Below, piece by piece: positions 1-8,251 of a stretch of DNA of 64,000 bases. Below the pieces are notes generated by a model. That model had not been told where the DNA came from. It searched no databases and worked only from the letters and a program-made list of their open reading frames with translations. How positions within the stretch are numbered: position 1 is the stretch's first letter; each line of letters opens with the position of its first letter. This DNA comes from JAFGOG01 sp034429215 (GTDB lineage Bacteria; Chloroflexota; Anaerolineae; JAAYZQ01). Location of the stretch: NCBI GenBank assembly GCA_034429215.1, contig DAOUGI010000019.1, positions 62,001 through 126,000 of the forward strand. Reading direction: 5' to 3'. Made by a program: the position numbers and the translations under genes.

Positions 1-1
1 G

Positions 2-472
2 AACAACGCCGTGGGCGTCGCCCCGGTCGAGTCGATGCTGCGCGCCGGGGTCAACGTCGGCCTGGGCAACGATGGCTTTTCAAACCAGATGTTTGCCGAA
101 ATGAAAGCCGCCTACCTGGTGCACAAGCTGGCTCAGCACGACCCGCGGGCCATGCCCGGCGATCTGGTGGTGCAGATGGCCTATGCCCACAACGCCCGGC
201 TGGCACAGGTTTTCTGGCCCGATTTGCGGCTCGGCGAGCTATCCGAAGGCGCAGCCGCCGACCTGGTCCTGCTGGACTATCGGCCCATAACTCCCTTGAC
301 CGCCGGCAACCTGCCCTGGCACCTGCTCTTTGGCCTGGAAGCGTCGGCGATCACCGCCACCGTCTGCGCCGGAAAGGTGCTCATGCGCGACCGCCGCCTG
401 CTGACCCTTGACGAAGAGGCGATCACCGCCCGCTCGCGAGAGCTGGCCGCGCTGGCTTGGGAACGGCTCTAG
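2..472 (+). CDS. ssnA: SsnA-type aminohydrolase, C-terminal part (5' truncated by window edge)
   Basis: Metal-dependent amidohydrolase of the cytosine-deaminase-like superfamily. The visible 156 residues are the end of the TIM barrel and the closing beta domain. The motif GLGNDGFSNQMF carries the late metal/catalytic Asp, and GAAADLVLLDY followed by AGKVLMRDR is the usual C-terminal strand pair. The segment NNAVG...PVE...GLGNDGF matches my memory of the SsnA subgroup better than guanine or cytosine deaminases. SsnA genes often lie near selenium-dependent molybdenum hydroxylase genes in other bacteria (family knowledge). The substrate is unknown. The start lies outside the window. It ends 22 bp before the next gene, so the two probably share a transcript. 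Confidence 0.8.
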   Translation, partial: NNAVGVAPVESMLRAGVNVGLGNDGFSNQMFAEMKAAYLVHKLAQHDPRAMPGDLVVQMAYAHNARLAQVFWPDLRLGELSEGAAADLVLLDYRPITPLTAGNLPWHLLFGLEASAITATVCAGKVLMRDRRLLTLDEEAITARSRELAALAWERL

Positions 473-494
473 CCACTGTTTGTGAGATAGAACG

Positions 495-893
495 ATGACT
501 GGGTTCCGTCGCCGCCTCTTGTTGAGCGGGCTCGCCGGCCTGCTGGCCGATGCGGCGCTGGCCGGGCCGGCCGCGTGGCTGATCGCCGGGGGTGTGGTCA
601 AGGCGCCGTTTCCCCATCCTCTGGTCACGCTGCTCGCCACAGTCGTTTTGGGCGGCCTGTCGCTGGCCGAGATACCGATGATGGTCTTGGCCATTCGCCA
701 CCTGGCCGCCCAGCAGCCAAGCAACCAGAAACTTGCCCTGGGCCTGAACGCCGTCTTTGTCTTCTTTGCCGCAGTGTATGGCGTGCCGGTGCTGCTGGTC
801 ACCGGGAGCCTGGTCTGGGGAGTGGCGCTGTGCGCGCTGGGCATCTTGCGGCTGGCAGCCGGCCTGCTCTTTGTCCGCGAGCCCCACCCTTGA
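495..893 (+). CDS. Small hydrophobic membrane protein, unknown function
   Basis: A 132-residue protein I do not recognise. Nearly the whole chain is hydrophobic, with about four predicted membrane segments (roughly residues 8-32, 38-62, 75-98 and 100-124), a basic N-terminus (FRRR) and a short charged C-terminus. The loops are short, so it is probably an integral inner-membrane protein without a large soluble domain. The ATG follows a weak ribosome site (GATAGAACG). It sits 22 bp after the SsnA-type gene and before a separate promoter for the next gene, so it may be the last gene of the upstream operon. GC content and codon use look like those of its neighbours. Confidence 0.6.
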   Translation: MTGFRRRLLLSGLAGLLADAALAGPAAWLIAGGVVKAPFPHPLVTLLATVVLGGLSLAEIPMMVLAIRHLAAQQPSNQKLALGLNAVFVFFAAVYGVPVLLVTGSLVWGVALCALGILRLAAGLLFVREPHP

Positions 894-899
894 GCGCAT

Positions 900-928
900 T
901 TGACAGATCGTCCTTTATGGCCTAAACT
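900..928 (+). promoter_or_regulatory. Sigma70-type promoter for PHP gene, probably leaderless
   Basis: TTGACA at 900-905 and TAAACT at 923-928 are separated by 17 bp. Transcription would start at about 934-937, that is, at or next to the GTG start codon at 937. There is no Shine-Dalgarno sequence between them, so the mRNA is probably leaderless. Confidence 0.6.
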
Positions 929-936
929 GGCACGCT

Positions 937-1626
937 GTGGACAAGAACGGCCGCATCGATCTACACACCCATTCCTTTTTCAGTGACGGTGTCTTGCTGC
1001 CCAGCGAGATGCTGCGCCGGGCTGAAGCCTTGGGCTATGCAGCCCTGGCCATCACCGATCATGCCGACGTCTCCAACCTGGACGAGATAGCCGCCCAGTT
1101 GGTCCGCTTTTCCCGGGCGGGCCTGGCCGGTTTCAGCCTGCATTTTGTCCCCGGCGTCGAGCTAACCCACGTGCCCCCTGAGCAAATCGCACCCCTCGCC
1201 CGTCGAGCCAAGCGGCTCGGCGTGCGGCTGGTAGTGGTGCACGGCGAGACACCCGTCGAGCCGGTGGCGCCCGGCACCAACCGGGCGGCAGTTGAATGCC
1301 GCGATGTCGATATCTTGGCCCATCCCGGGTTCATCACCGAGGAAGAAGCGGCGCTGGCAGTGGCCAACAAAGTGGTCCTGGAAATCACGGCCCGCGGCGG
1401 CCACAACATGACCAACGGCCATTTAGCCCGCATCGCCCAGTTGACCGGCGCCCGGCTGGTGGTCAACACCGACACGCACACTCCGGCCGATATGATGGAC
1501 CAGGCTCGCGCCTGGAAGGTCGCCCGTGGCGCCGGCCTGTCTGAGGACGAGGCCGAGGCCGCACTTGTAGCCAATCCACAGGCTGTGGTAGCACGGGCGC
1601 TTCGCCCGCCCCGGCGTGCGATCTAG
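937..1626 (+). CDS. PHP-domain phosphoesterase (histidinol-phosphatase-like)
   Basis: A 229-residue single-domain PHP protein, likely a divalent-metal phosphoesterase. Visible metal-ligand motifs are RIDLHTHSFFSDG at residues 6-18 (H10, H12, D17), ITDHAD near 39-44, GVELTH near 73, DILAHPGF near 121-128, and VVNTDTH near 173. It matches the histidinol-phosphate-phosphatase-like PHP family, but no his genes are nearby, so the substrate is open. The GTG at 937 is the only start that keeps the first His-X-His motif, and the promoter places the transcript start almost on it. The next gene follows after 19 bp and is probably co-transcribed. A second, unrelated PHP protein is encoded at 31997. Confidence 0.85.
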   Translation: MDKNGRIDLHTHSFFSDGVLLPSEMLRRAEALGYAALAITDHADVSNLDEIAAQLVRFSRAGLAGFSLHFVPGVELTHVPPEQIAPLARRAKRLGVRLVVVHGETPVEPVAPGTNRAAVECRDVDILAHPGFITEEEAALAVANKVVLEITARGGHNMTNGHLARIAQLTGARLVVNTDTHTPADMMDQARAWKVARGAGLSEDEAEAALVANPQAVVARALRPPRRAI

Positions 1627-1645
1627 ATCCTAAAGGAGCATAACC

Positions 1646-3028
1646 TTGAACTCTGTCCCCTACCAAACGGTTCCCGTAACCTGCCCGAATTGTAGATACC
1701 GCTTTTCCGCTCCGGTGATGACGATCATCGACGCCGGCCAGCGCCCTGAGGCCAAGGCGCTCTTTTTGTCAGGCCAGGTGAACGTGGCCGCCTGCCCCCA
1801 GTGCGGCAACGCCGGCATGTTGAACACGCCCCTGGTCTATCACGATCCAGACAAGGAGCTACTGCTGACCTATGTGCCGCCCGAGCTGAACCTGCCGGAG
1901 GTAGAGCAGCAGCGGATCGTGGGCGACCTGACCAACCGGGTCATTTCCGCACTGCCCACTGAAAAGCGGAAGGGTTACCTCCTCCGCCCAAAGAGCTATC
2001 TCCGGCTGGAAGCCATGATCAAGGATATTCTACAGGCCGACGGCATCACCCCGGAGATGCTTGAAGCGCAGCGCGCCCGGTCCGAGCTGCTCGAACGGTT
2101 CCTGCGGGCCGATGGGGAGCAGGCTCGTCAGTCAATCGCCCAAGCCAATGACGCACAGATCGATTACGAATTTCTGGACTTGCTTTCCCTCAATATCGAG
2201 ATGGCCCAAAGAAGCCAGCGGCCGGAGATCGTCTCAGAACTGTCGATACTGCGCGCGCAGTTGCTCCAGTGGACGACATTGGGGCAAGAGTTCGCCGCAC
2301 GAGAAGAAGCGATCGCCAGCCTCGGGCTGTCCCCTGAAGGGGATCGCCGTGAGATCACGCGTGAGGAGTTGTTGGACAAGCTGATCGAAGCTGCGACCCA
2401 AGGAGGTGCAGCCACGTCGGTCAAGGTCGAGACGATGATAACTTTCGGCCGGCCGGCCATCGATTATCTTTTTTACCAGCAGCTTACAGAGCGAATCACG
2501 GCAGCCGAGCAGGCAGGGGAACGGGAACGGGCCAACATACTAACAGCCCTGCGCGAAACCATCCTGGACGAGACGGCCCGCCTCGACGAAGAAGCCCGGC
2601 AGGCTGCCGAGGAGGCCATGGAGTTCCTCGGGCAGGCCCTGGAAAGTGACGATCCACAGGCCTTCATCCGGGCTCACATCCACCAGGTGGACAATCTGTT
2701 CATGAGCATCCTGGCGGCCAACCTACAAGCCGCCGAGCAATCCGGCCAGACTGAGGCCATGGAACGGCTGGAAAGGGTCAGCGATGCAGTAACTGCCTTG
2801 GTCCTGGAAAGCCAACCGCCTGAGATCCAGTTCATCAACCATTTGTTGAGCGCCGAATACCCGGAAGGTACCCTGGCATTGTTGCAGGAGAACCGGCAGG
2901 GGATCAACGATCAATTGCTGGAGGTCATGCGTCTGGTGGCCGAAGATCTAGGCAAGAACGGCCGAGAAGAAACGGCGCAGCGCATGCTGCAAGTTCTGGA
3001 GCAGGCCAAAGGGCTGGCAGGCTCTTAG
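1646..3028 (+). CDS. CpXC-domain protein
   Basis: A 460-residue protein starting at TTG 1646, 5 bp after a good ribosome site (AAAGGAG). The N-terminal CpXC domain contains two zinc-knuckle pairs, CPNC at residues 13-16 and CPQC near 51-54, followed by the family's YVPPELNLPE segment. The rest, about residue 130 onwards, is charged, helical, Glu/Gln/Ala-rich and free of membrane segments, consistent with a long helical bundle or coiled coil. Function is unknown; CpXC proteins are frequent in Chloroflexota and some Firmicutes (family knowledge). It is probably co-transcribed with the PHP gene and ends in a strong hairpin shared with the convergent FHA gene. Confidence 0.8.
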   Translation: MNSVPYQTVPVTCPNCRYRFSAPVMTIIDAGQRPEAKALFLSGQVNVAACPQCGNAGMLNTPLVYHDPDKELLLTYVPPELNLPEVEQQRIVGDLTNRVISALPTEKRKGYLLRPKSYLRLEAMIKDILQADGITPEMLEAQRARSELLERFLRADGEQARQSIAQANDAQIDYEFLDLLSLNIEMAQRSQRPEIVSELSILRAQLLQWTTLGQEFAAREEAIASLGLSPEGDRREITREELLDKLIEAATQGGAATSVKVETMITFGRPAIDYLFYQQLTERITAAEQAGERERANILTALRETILDETARLDEEARQAAEEAMEFLGQALESDDPQAFIRAHIHQVDNLFMSILAANLQAAEQSGQTEAMERLERVSDAVTALVLESQPPEIQFINHLLSAEYPEGTLALLQENRQGINDQLLEVMRLVAEDLGKNGREETAQRMLQVLEQAKGLAGS

Positions 3029-3048
3029 CAACCTATCAGGCTCTGAGA

Positions 3049-3076
3049 CAGGGGCAGGCACACAAGCCTGCCCCTG
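3049..3076. terminator. Hairpin between convergent genes
   Basis: CAGGGGCAGGC at 3049-3059 and GCCTGCCCCTG at 3066-3076 form a perfect 11-bp stem with a six-base loop. It lies 20 bp after the CpXC stop and 12 bp beyond the FHA gene stop on the other strand. There is no T-run on either side, so the element may act as a bidirectional pause or end, or be one of the stop-adjacent hairpin repeats seen elsewhere in the window. Confidence 0.6.
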
Positions 3077-3088
3077 CAAGTCAACCTG

Positions 3089-3739
3089 TCAGTCCCTGAT
3101 TGTACGCTCTGCGTTCAGCCGAAAACCGTGCCCGCGAACCGTGATGATGTACTGGGTGTCAGGATCCAGCTCGGCCAGCCGTTCACGCAGGCGGCGGGCC
3201 AGCGCATCGATGGCCTGCTCTGAAATCCCGTCTCGCTCATCCTCCGGCCACACCGCCGCCACCACCTCATCCCGGCTGTAGACACGGTCCGGCTCTTGAA
3301 ACAACAGCTCCAGCAGGCGATACTGAGCGAGCGACAAGGGCGGGTCTAGCTCCTGCCCGGCAACCCACGCCCGTTTGCTTTCCAGATCCAATCGCAGTCC
3401 CTGGGGGCGCTGCTCAAAGATCAGGGGTACCGTAGCTTCTGCATCGACATAGATCAGGCGGCAGCAGAGTGCGATCTGGATCTCATCGCCGTCCTTCAGC
3501 GGGTAAGGACCCGGCAGCTCCTGGCCATTGACAAAGGTGCCGTTCTTGGAGCCCAGGTCTTCCAACAGATAGCGGTCCGCCTCCAGCCTGATACGGGCGT
3601 GCTGGCGCGACACCTGGCGATCTGGGATCACCACATCGCAGTTTTCCTCTCGGCCGATGATCAGGGGCTGCTGTTCGATCGAAATCCGCTGGCCGGCCCC
3701 CGGCCCTTCCAGCACCAATAACATTGGCACTTCAGCCAC
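3089..3739 (-). CDS. FHA domain plus OmpR-type winged-helix protein
   Basis: A 216-residue protein joining a forkhead-associated phosphopeptide-binding domain to a DNA-binding domain. The FHA signature appears as LIIGREENCD, SRQHARI and LGSKNGTFVNG, with all consensus Arg, Ser, His and Asn residues present. The C-terminal 95 residues look like the Trans_Reg_C winged helix (LLELLFQEPDRVYSRDEVV, then ITVRGHGFRL). I place the start at GTG 3739, seven bases after AGAGGAGG; an upstream in-frame start lies before that site. It is divergent to the Ser/Thr kinase at 3949, so a kinase-FHA phospho-signalling pair controlling transcription is a reasonable inference. Confidence 0.85.
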   Translation of the reverse strand: MAEVPMLLVLEGPGAGQRISIEQQPLIIGREENCDVVIPDRQVSRQHARIRLEADRYLLEDLGSKNGTFVNGQELPGPYPLKDGDEIQIALCCRLIYVDAEATVPLIFEQRPQGLRLDLESKRAWVAGQELDPPLSLAQYRLLELLFQEPDRVYSRDEVVAAVWPEDERDGISEQAIDALARRLRERLAELDPDTQYIITVRGHGFRLNAERTIRD

Positions 3740-3756
3740 AGTAGATCCTCCTCTAG

Positions 3757-3787
3757 CAGCTATCAGCAATCAGCTATCAGTCGTCAG
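3757..3787. repeat. Short tandem-like repeat CAGCTATCAG/CAATCAGC
   Basis: The sequence alternates GCTATCAG and GCAATCAG units, in the divergent spacer between the FHA gene and the kinase gene. It resembles low-complexity dispersed repeats common in Chloroflexota and cyanobacteria. Only one copy lies in this window. Confidence 0.45.
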
Positions 3788-3948
3788 TTTTTTGCAGCAG
3801 GCCGGCTGCTGACCAGTGGCTGCTACCTTGACAAGAGAGCGATTCTGCATTAAGCTATCATTATCAACACATGGGGCACACTACTGCCCCCGATCCCGGC
3901 CGGTCTGGCCGGGACCCTTGAGCAATCGGTTACACGGGAGCGGACAAA

Positions 3949-5040
3949 TTGGCGAAATCGTTATCGCCAGGCACCATCCTCCGAGAAAGATACAAGATCG
4001 TCGAGCTGGTAGGCCGGGGCGGCATGGGTGCGACCTATCGGACCGAAGACCTTCGCCTGGAAGGCCGCTTTTGCGCGGTTAAAGAAGCCCTGCCCGATCC
4101 CGATGCCTCTGCCGACGAATTGAAACAGAGCCGCGAGCAGTTCTACCGGGAAGCAAGCACCCTGGCCCGCCTCGATCATCCGAATCTGCCCAAGGTATCC
4201 GACTATTTCTCGGAAGACGACCGTGATTATTTGGTAATGGACTTTGTCGCCGGCCAGGACCTCCAAGCCAAGCTGGCCGGCGCGCTTTCCCGGGGCCGCC
4301 CTCTCGACGAGAAACAGGTGCTGGCCTGGGCAGAACAGTTGTGTAATGCCCTGGAATACCTCCACAGCCAGGACCCACCGATACTGCATCGCGACATCAA
4401 GCCGGGTAATATCAAAATCACACCGTCCGGCACGGTCAAGCTGGTGGACTTTGGGTTGGTCAAAGTGCTCCTGCCCGATGAACAGCGGACCATCACCGTT
4501 GTCCAGGGACGTGGTACGGTGCAGTACACACCCATCGAGCAATATGGCGGCGACAGCGGGCACACCGATGCCCGCTCGGACATCTATTCTTTCAGCGCCA
4601 CCCTTTATCACCTGCTGACCGGCCAGGCCCCGGCAGACGCCAAGCGGCGATTCTTGACGCCGGGCGTGCTAGCATCTCCCCGCAGCCTCAACCCTGCCAT
4701 TTCATCGCAGGTCGAGCGTGCAATCTTGTGGGGTCTGGCGATGCACCCCGACGAAAGGCCGGCCAGCATGGCCGCACTCCGGGCCGAGTTGCTTGCTCCC
4801 GACTCACTCGGCAGCGCCGTCTCTGAGTTTTTCGGCCGCGAACAGCCAGTCGCGCAGTTCGCGCGCGCAAACCGAGTCCTGCTGGCCATCATCGCCGCAC
4901 TGTTACTGGCGGCCATCATCCTTACAGCCCGGTCACCTCTGCTGGAGGCCGTGCTACCCCCGCCGACAACCACCGTCACGCCCGCGGCGCACAGCGCCAC
5001 CGCTACCCCGGCGCCTCCCCTGCTCCCTACCCAGCCGTAG
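3949..5040 (+). CDS. Hanks-type Ser/Thr protein kinase with C-terminal membrane anchor
   Basis: A 363-residue eukaryotic-like kinase with the glycine loop GRGGMG at residues 22-27, VKEAL with the catalytic Lys at 45, HRDIKPGN at 147-154 and DFG at 167-169, all intact. It continues with PIEQY and HTDARSDIYSF (activation-segment and subdomain VIII-IX regions). One membrane helix lies at about 310-330, followed by a short Thr/Pro-rich extracellular tail with no sensor domain. The start is TTG 3949; a strong hairpin (stem 3894-3901/3907-3914) sits 35 bp upstream, and a possible TTGACA lies at 3828. It is divergent to the FHA protein gene, a likely substrate or partner. Confidence 0.9.
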   Translation: MAKSLSPGTILRERYKIVELVGRGGMGATYRTEDLRLEGRFCAVKEALPDPDASADELKQSREQFYREASTLARLDHPNLPKVSDYFSEDDRDYLVMDFVAGQDLQAKLAGALSRGRPLDEKQVLAWAEQLCNALEYLHSQDPPILHRDIKPGNIKITPSGTVKLVDFGLVKVLLPDEQRTITVVQGRGTVQYTPIEQYGGDSGHTDARSDIYSFSATLYHLLTGQAPADAKRRFLTPGVLASPRSLNPAISSQVERAILWGLAMHPDERPASMAALRAELLAPDSLGSAVSEFFGREQPVAQFARANRVLLAIIAALLLAAIILTARSPLLEAVLPPPTTTVTPAAHSATATPAPPLLPTQP

Positions 5041-5100
5041 CCGGCCGGCTCGGCCTGCGGAGATCCAGCCTCCCGCCGTCAGGGGGGTCAACCACCACCG

Positions 5101-8100
5101 TCAAGCCCTGGCAGGGTCCTTTGGCTCGCTGCTGTACCTCCTGCGACCCCATACCCAGACGATGGCTAGCAGCGGCAGTAACCCACAGCCAAAACCGATC
5201 AACAGCCCGCGCAGTCCGGGCGAAACACCCGTCATCAAGCCGCTGCCCGGCAGGCCAAGTCCGTAGAAGAGATAGCCGGCCAGCCCGCACACCACGCTCC
5301 ACAACGCTACGCGGCCGAGCGGATTCCAGATCCGGGTGTTCAATCGCACCTGGCACATGCGGGCCACGGCCATGACCACACCACCGGCCAGAGCCATGCC
5401 CAACAAAGCCAGCAACAGGTCAGCGCCCTTAACCCGCGGCTCGGGCGGCGGCGGCGGCAGGTTCTCGACGACAGGGGTGGCGGTGGGGGTAGGTGTTGGG
5501 GTCGGTGTGGGTGTGGCCGTAGGGGTAGGCGTCGGGGTCGGCGTCGGTGTGGCCGTGGGGGTAGGCGTCGGCGTCGGCGTGAGAAACTCGACCACCTCAC
5601 CCACCAGGCGCACTTCCAGTGGCCGCGAGTTGAACGCCGGATCGCTCGTCGCGGTAATCTGCAAAACGCCTTCGCGCTCCAGGGTTACCGTAGTCTGGGC
5701 CACCCCGTCAACGGTCGTCGCATCGAAATTACGGCCAAGGCCCTCTGTCTCGACATAGACCGCATGAAAGATAACGGGGGTGCCATCCGGCACAGGGTTG
5801 CCGTTGCGGTCCACAATAACGCTGGTGCGCACCGAGAGTGGATCGCCCACCTTTAGCCTGACCGGCTGCGGCGTCCCCTCGGCCGGTTCCGGTTGGTCGG
5901 CTGGCGCGACCGCAATGACCTGCGATGGGCCTGGCCTGAGCTGCTCGTTCAGATCATAACCCACCCCTTCGACCGTGACCGGCGACCGGCCCCTGGGCAC
6001 AAACTCCTGGAACAGGGCCTGCACCGAAATTTCGACAAAAGGATCGGTCTTGCTATAGATGCCATAGTAGGCCGTCAGCTTGCTGATCTCGGTGGTGTCG
6101 AGATAATAAGGAGCGCCGTAAGCCATGACAATGACATTCTTGGTCTCCAAGCCTGCCGTCTGTTCCTTCAGAAAGCGCTTGAGGGTGGTGATGCTGCTGT
6201 ACTCGCCCAGGGTAGATTGATAGCCGAGGGTTTCAAAGATGATCCAGTCCGCGTCCTCAATGAAAGGAGCCAGGTCAGGGCTGGTATCTATCCCCTCCAG
6301 GAAAGCAAGCAGTTGTTCAAAAGTAAAGGTGTTAACGCGATCGGGATCGATCTGCCCGGTCGCTCCCGGCCCATACATCCTCAACATCGTATCGCGCAGC
6401 GCATTAGGATCCAGCGAATAGAAGGGGGGACACGTAGCGCACTCACTGACCTGGCGGGCGTCGGCAAAGATCAAGACATTCTCGTCGAAACGGGGCGGGT
6501 GTGACAGCCGAAGCGCCAGCTCCTCACTGGGAGGGTAGAGCAGGGTGATCGCGCTCTGGGCGATCTGGGTCACAGCGTTGCGCGAGCGGCCGATGGCAGC
6601 CAACCCGTCCGCGCTTGCAGTACAGCCCGCCGCAGACCAATCGGGGCAAATGCGCCGCTTGAGGCGCAGAATACGCCGCACCGACTGGTCGACCCGGGCA
6701 CGAAAGTTCTCGTCCGCCTCGTACCGATCTCGGAAAAAGAGCACCGTATCCTCGATGTTCCGCATCTGATCGGCCCACGAGTCGGTCAAGGAAAAACGGG
6801 ACAGGTTCAACAGATCATTTCCGGCCTGGAAGGCCTCGAGGGCGATCTGGCGGTACGGAAAGGAATCCAGCTTGGGCGAGTAATAGCGACGTATAGCCGG
6901 CACGCCCAGTGAGTCGCTGACCAACAGGCCGCCGGCCTGCCGCCAGGGCGCAAACTCGGCTTGAGCCATGATCTGCTGCATGCCCTCGGCATCGAGGCTA
7001 ATGGGGCGCGTGACGTAGCGGATGTTGCCCTGGAAACCCCGGTAGCGGATGTGGGCGGTCATCAGTGCATCGACGGTATCGGTGATAGGGTCGAGCTGCG
7101 TAACAGCAAAAAAAGGCTGCAGCTCGATCAGGCGCAGCGTGTCGAGCGACCGGTCGACCGTTGCCACTTCCTCGTCCAGGCTCCGGTCGCTGGCTCCCAG
7201 GCCCGGCAGGTGCTTGCCGACCACCGCTACCTTTCCGGCGCTGCCCTGGTGCACACCGCGGATATAGGCTTGTCCCATGCGCCCGACCCAATAGGGATCG
7301 CCGCCCAGGACGCGTGTGCCCAGATCGCCGCTCGATTCGGGCTTGGGGACGCTGAGCACGTCCAACGATGGTCCGAGCAGCAAGTTGACGCCCACCGCTG
7401 CCAATTCCTGACCGACGATCTGCCCTACTGCCTCGGCGTTTTTGTCATTCCAGGTCGCGCCCAACGCCATGTTGCTTGGCAAATCCGTAAAACCGGTCCG
7501 CAAGCTGCTATAGGGGTAGCCGTTGCCTTCCTGTGCTGCGGCGACCAATAGGGGGATCCCCTGCGCCGGCACCGTGATCGTCTGCGTCACGCGAACCAGG
7601 CTCACCAGCGGGACGGTCAGGGGCAGCGTCCCTGTTACTGTCCCGGTCAAAGATCCGCTCGCAGTAATCGGCGCCGTGACTGTTACAGGGGTCGTCACCA
7701 CCAGCCCGATAGGCAGCGACTCGGTAAAGGCCAGCGTCTGCAGGGCCGTGGTCAACGACAAGACCTGCTCGTGGGTGCCGGCTTCGTTGTCAAAATTCTC
7801 GTTTTCAGGGGACAAGATCACGCCGCCGATGCGATAGACCTGGATCAAGTGGGCTATATCCAGGTCGGCGCTGCCGCCGCTTTCCGCACTTGTAGCCTGG
7901 CCGGGAAAGGTGATCAGGAACAGTTGTCCAACCTTGTCGGCGGTAGTCATACCGGCCAAGGTCTCGTCAAGCCAGATCTCCTCGTCTGTTGGGGGCGTCT
8001 CTGTCTCGATCGGTACGGCCTGGACCCTGGGCTGAGGCGTCTGCGCGTCAGATGGCCAGACAAAGGTCAACAACATACTCACCAACAACAGGCCGCTCAA

Positions 8101-8127
8101 GGCGCGACGCCAGTAGGCCGGCTTCAT
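5101..8127 (-). CDS. Glycoside hydrolase family 3-like surface protein
   Basis: A 1008-residue protein with a signal peptide (basic start, then about 18 hydrophobic residues ending near SDAQ at 26-29). It contains a GH3 N-terminal barrel at about 65-500, a GH3 C-terminal-like domain at about 530-700, a beta domain near 740-840, a Thr-Pro repeat linker at about 847-889, and two or three membrane helices after 900. The nucleophile region LLVSDSLGVPA (near 404) and the MTAHIRY strand are kept. The NagZ-type loop reads KHLPGLGASDRS (near 305), so the second His of KHFPGHG and the DSH acid/base dyad are absent. Enzyme activity is therefore uncertain; beta-N-acetylhexosaminidase is the nearest family. 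It follows the cyclic-nucleotide-binding gene on the same strand. Confidence 0.8.
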   Translation of the reverse strand: MKPAYWRRALSGLLLVSMLLTFVWPSDAQTPQPRVQAVPIETETPPTDEEIWLDETLAGMTTADKVGQLFLITFPGQATSAESGGSADLDIAHLIQVYRIGGVILSPENENFDNEAGTHEQVLSLTTALQTLAFTESLPIGLVVTTPVTVTAPITASGSLTGTVTGTLPLTVPLVSLVRVTQTITVPAQGIPLLVAAAQEGNGYPYSSLRTGFTDLPSNMALGATWNDKNAEAVGQIVGQELAAVGVNLLLGPSLDVLSVPKPESSGDLGTRVLGGDPYWVGRMGQAYIRGVHQGSAGKVAVVGKHLPGLGASDRSLDEEVATVDRSLDTLRLIELQPFFAVTQLDPITDTVDALMTAHIRYRGFQGNIRYVTRPISLDAEGMQQIMAQAEFAPWRQAGGLLVSDSLGVPAIRRYYSPKLDSFPYRQIALEAFQAGNDLLNLSRFSLTDSWADQMRNIEDTVLFFRDRYEADENFRARVDQSVRRILRLKRRICPDWSAAGCTASADGLAAIGRSRNAVTQIAQSAITLLYPPSEELALRLSHPPRFDENVLIFADARQVSECATCPPFYSLDPNALRDTMLRMYGPGATGQIDPDRVNTFTFEQLLAFLEGIDTSPDLAPFIEDADWIIFETLGYQSTLGEYSSITTLKRFLKEQTAGLETKNVIVMAYGAPYYLDTTEISKLTAYYGIYSKTDPFVEISVQALFQEFVPRGRSPVTVEGVGYDLNEQLRPGPSQVIAVAPADQPEPAEGTPQPVRLKVGDPLSVRTSVIVDRNGNPVPDGTPVIFHAVYVETEGLGRNFDATTVDGVAQTTVTLEREGVLQITATSDPAFNSRPLEVRLVGEVVEFLTPTPTPTPTATPTPTPTPTPTATPTPTPTPTPTATPVVENLPPPPPEPRVKGADLLLALLGMALAGGVVMAVARMCQVRLNTRIWNPLGRVALWSVVCGLAGYLFYGLGLPGSGLMTGVSPGLRGLLIGFGCGLLPLLAIVWVWGRRRYSSEPKDPARA

Positions 8128-8191
8128 CTCTTCTCCTCAATCAGATTCAGGCCCAGTATACCCTCGAACGACGATGGCGTCAAGGTTGGCA

Positions 8192-8224
8192 AGAAACCGG
8201 GTTTCTTGAACAAACCCGGTTTCT
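8192..8224. repeat. Dispersed palindromic repeat (AGAAACCGGGTTT type)
   Basis: AGAAACCGGGTTT at 8192-8204 and AAACCCGGTTTCT at 8212-8224 form a perfect 13-bp hairpin with a seven-base loop. It lies between the end of the cyclic-nucleotide-binding gene and the start of the GH3-like gene. This motif is familiar to me as a dispersed repeat in Chloroflexota and cyanobacteria. It could also reduce read-through between the two genes. Confidence 0.6.
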
Positions 8225-8251
8225 CATCGCATGGGAGAGGGGGCAGAAATT

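Noticed and set aside
5461..5590. Low-complexity repeat as a regulatory array
   Set aside because: It encodes the Thr-Pro linker of the GH3-like protein on the minus strand.
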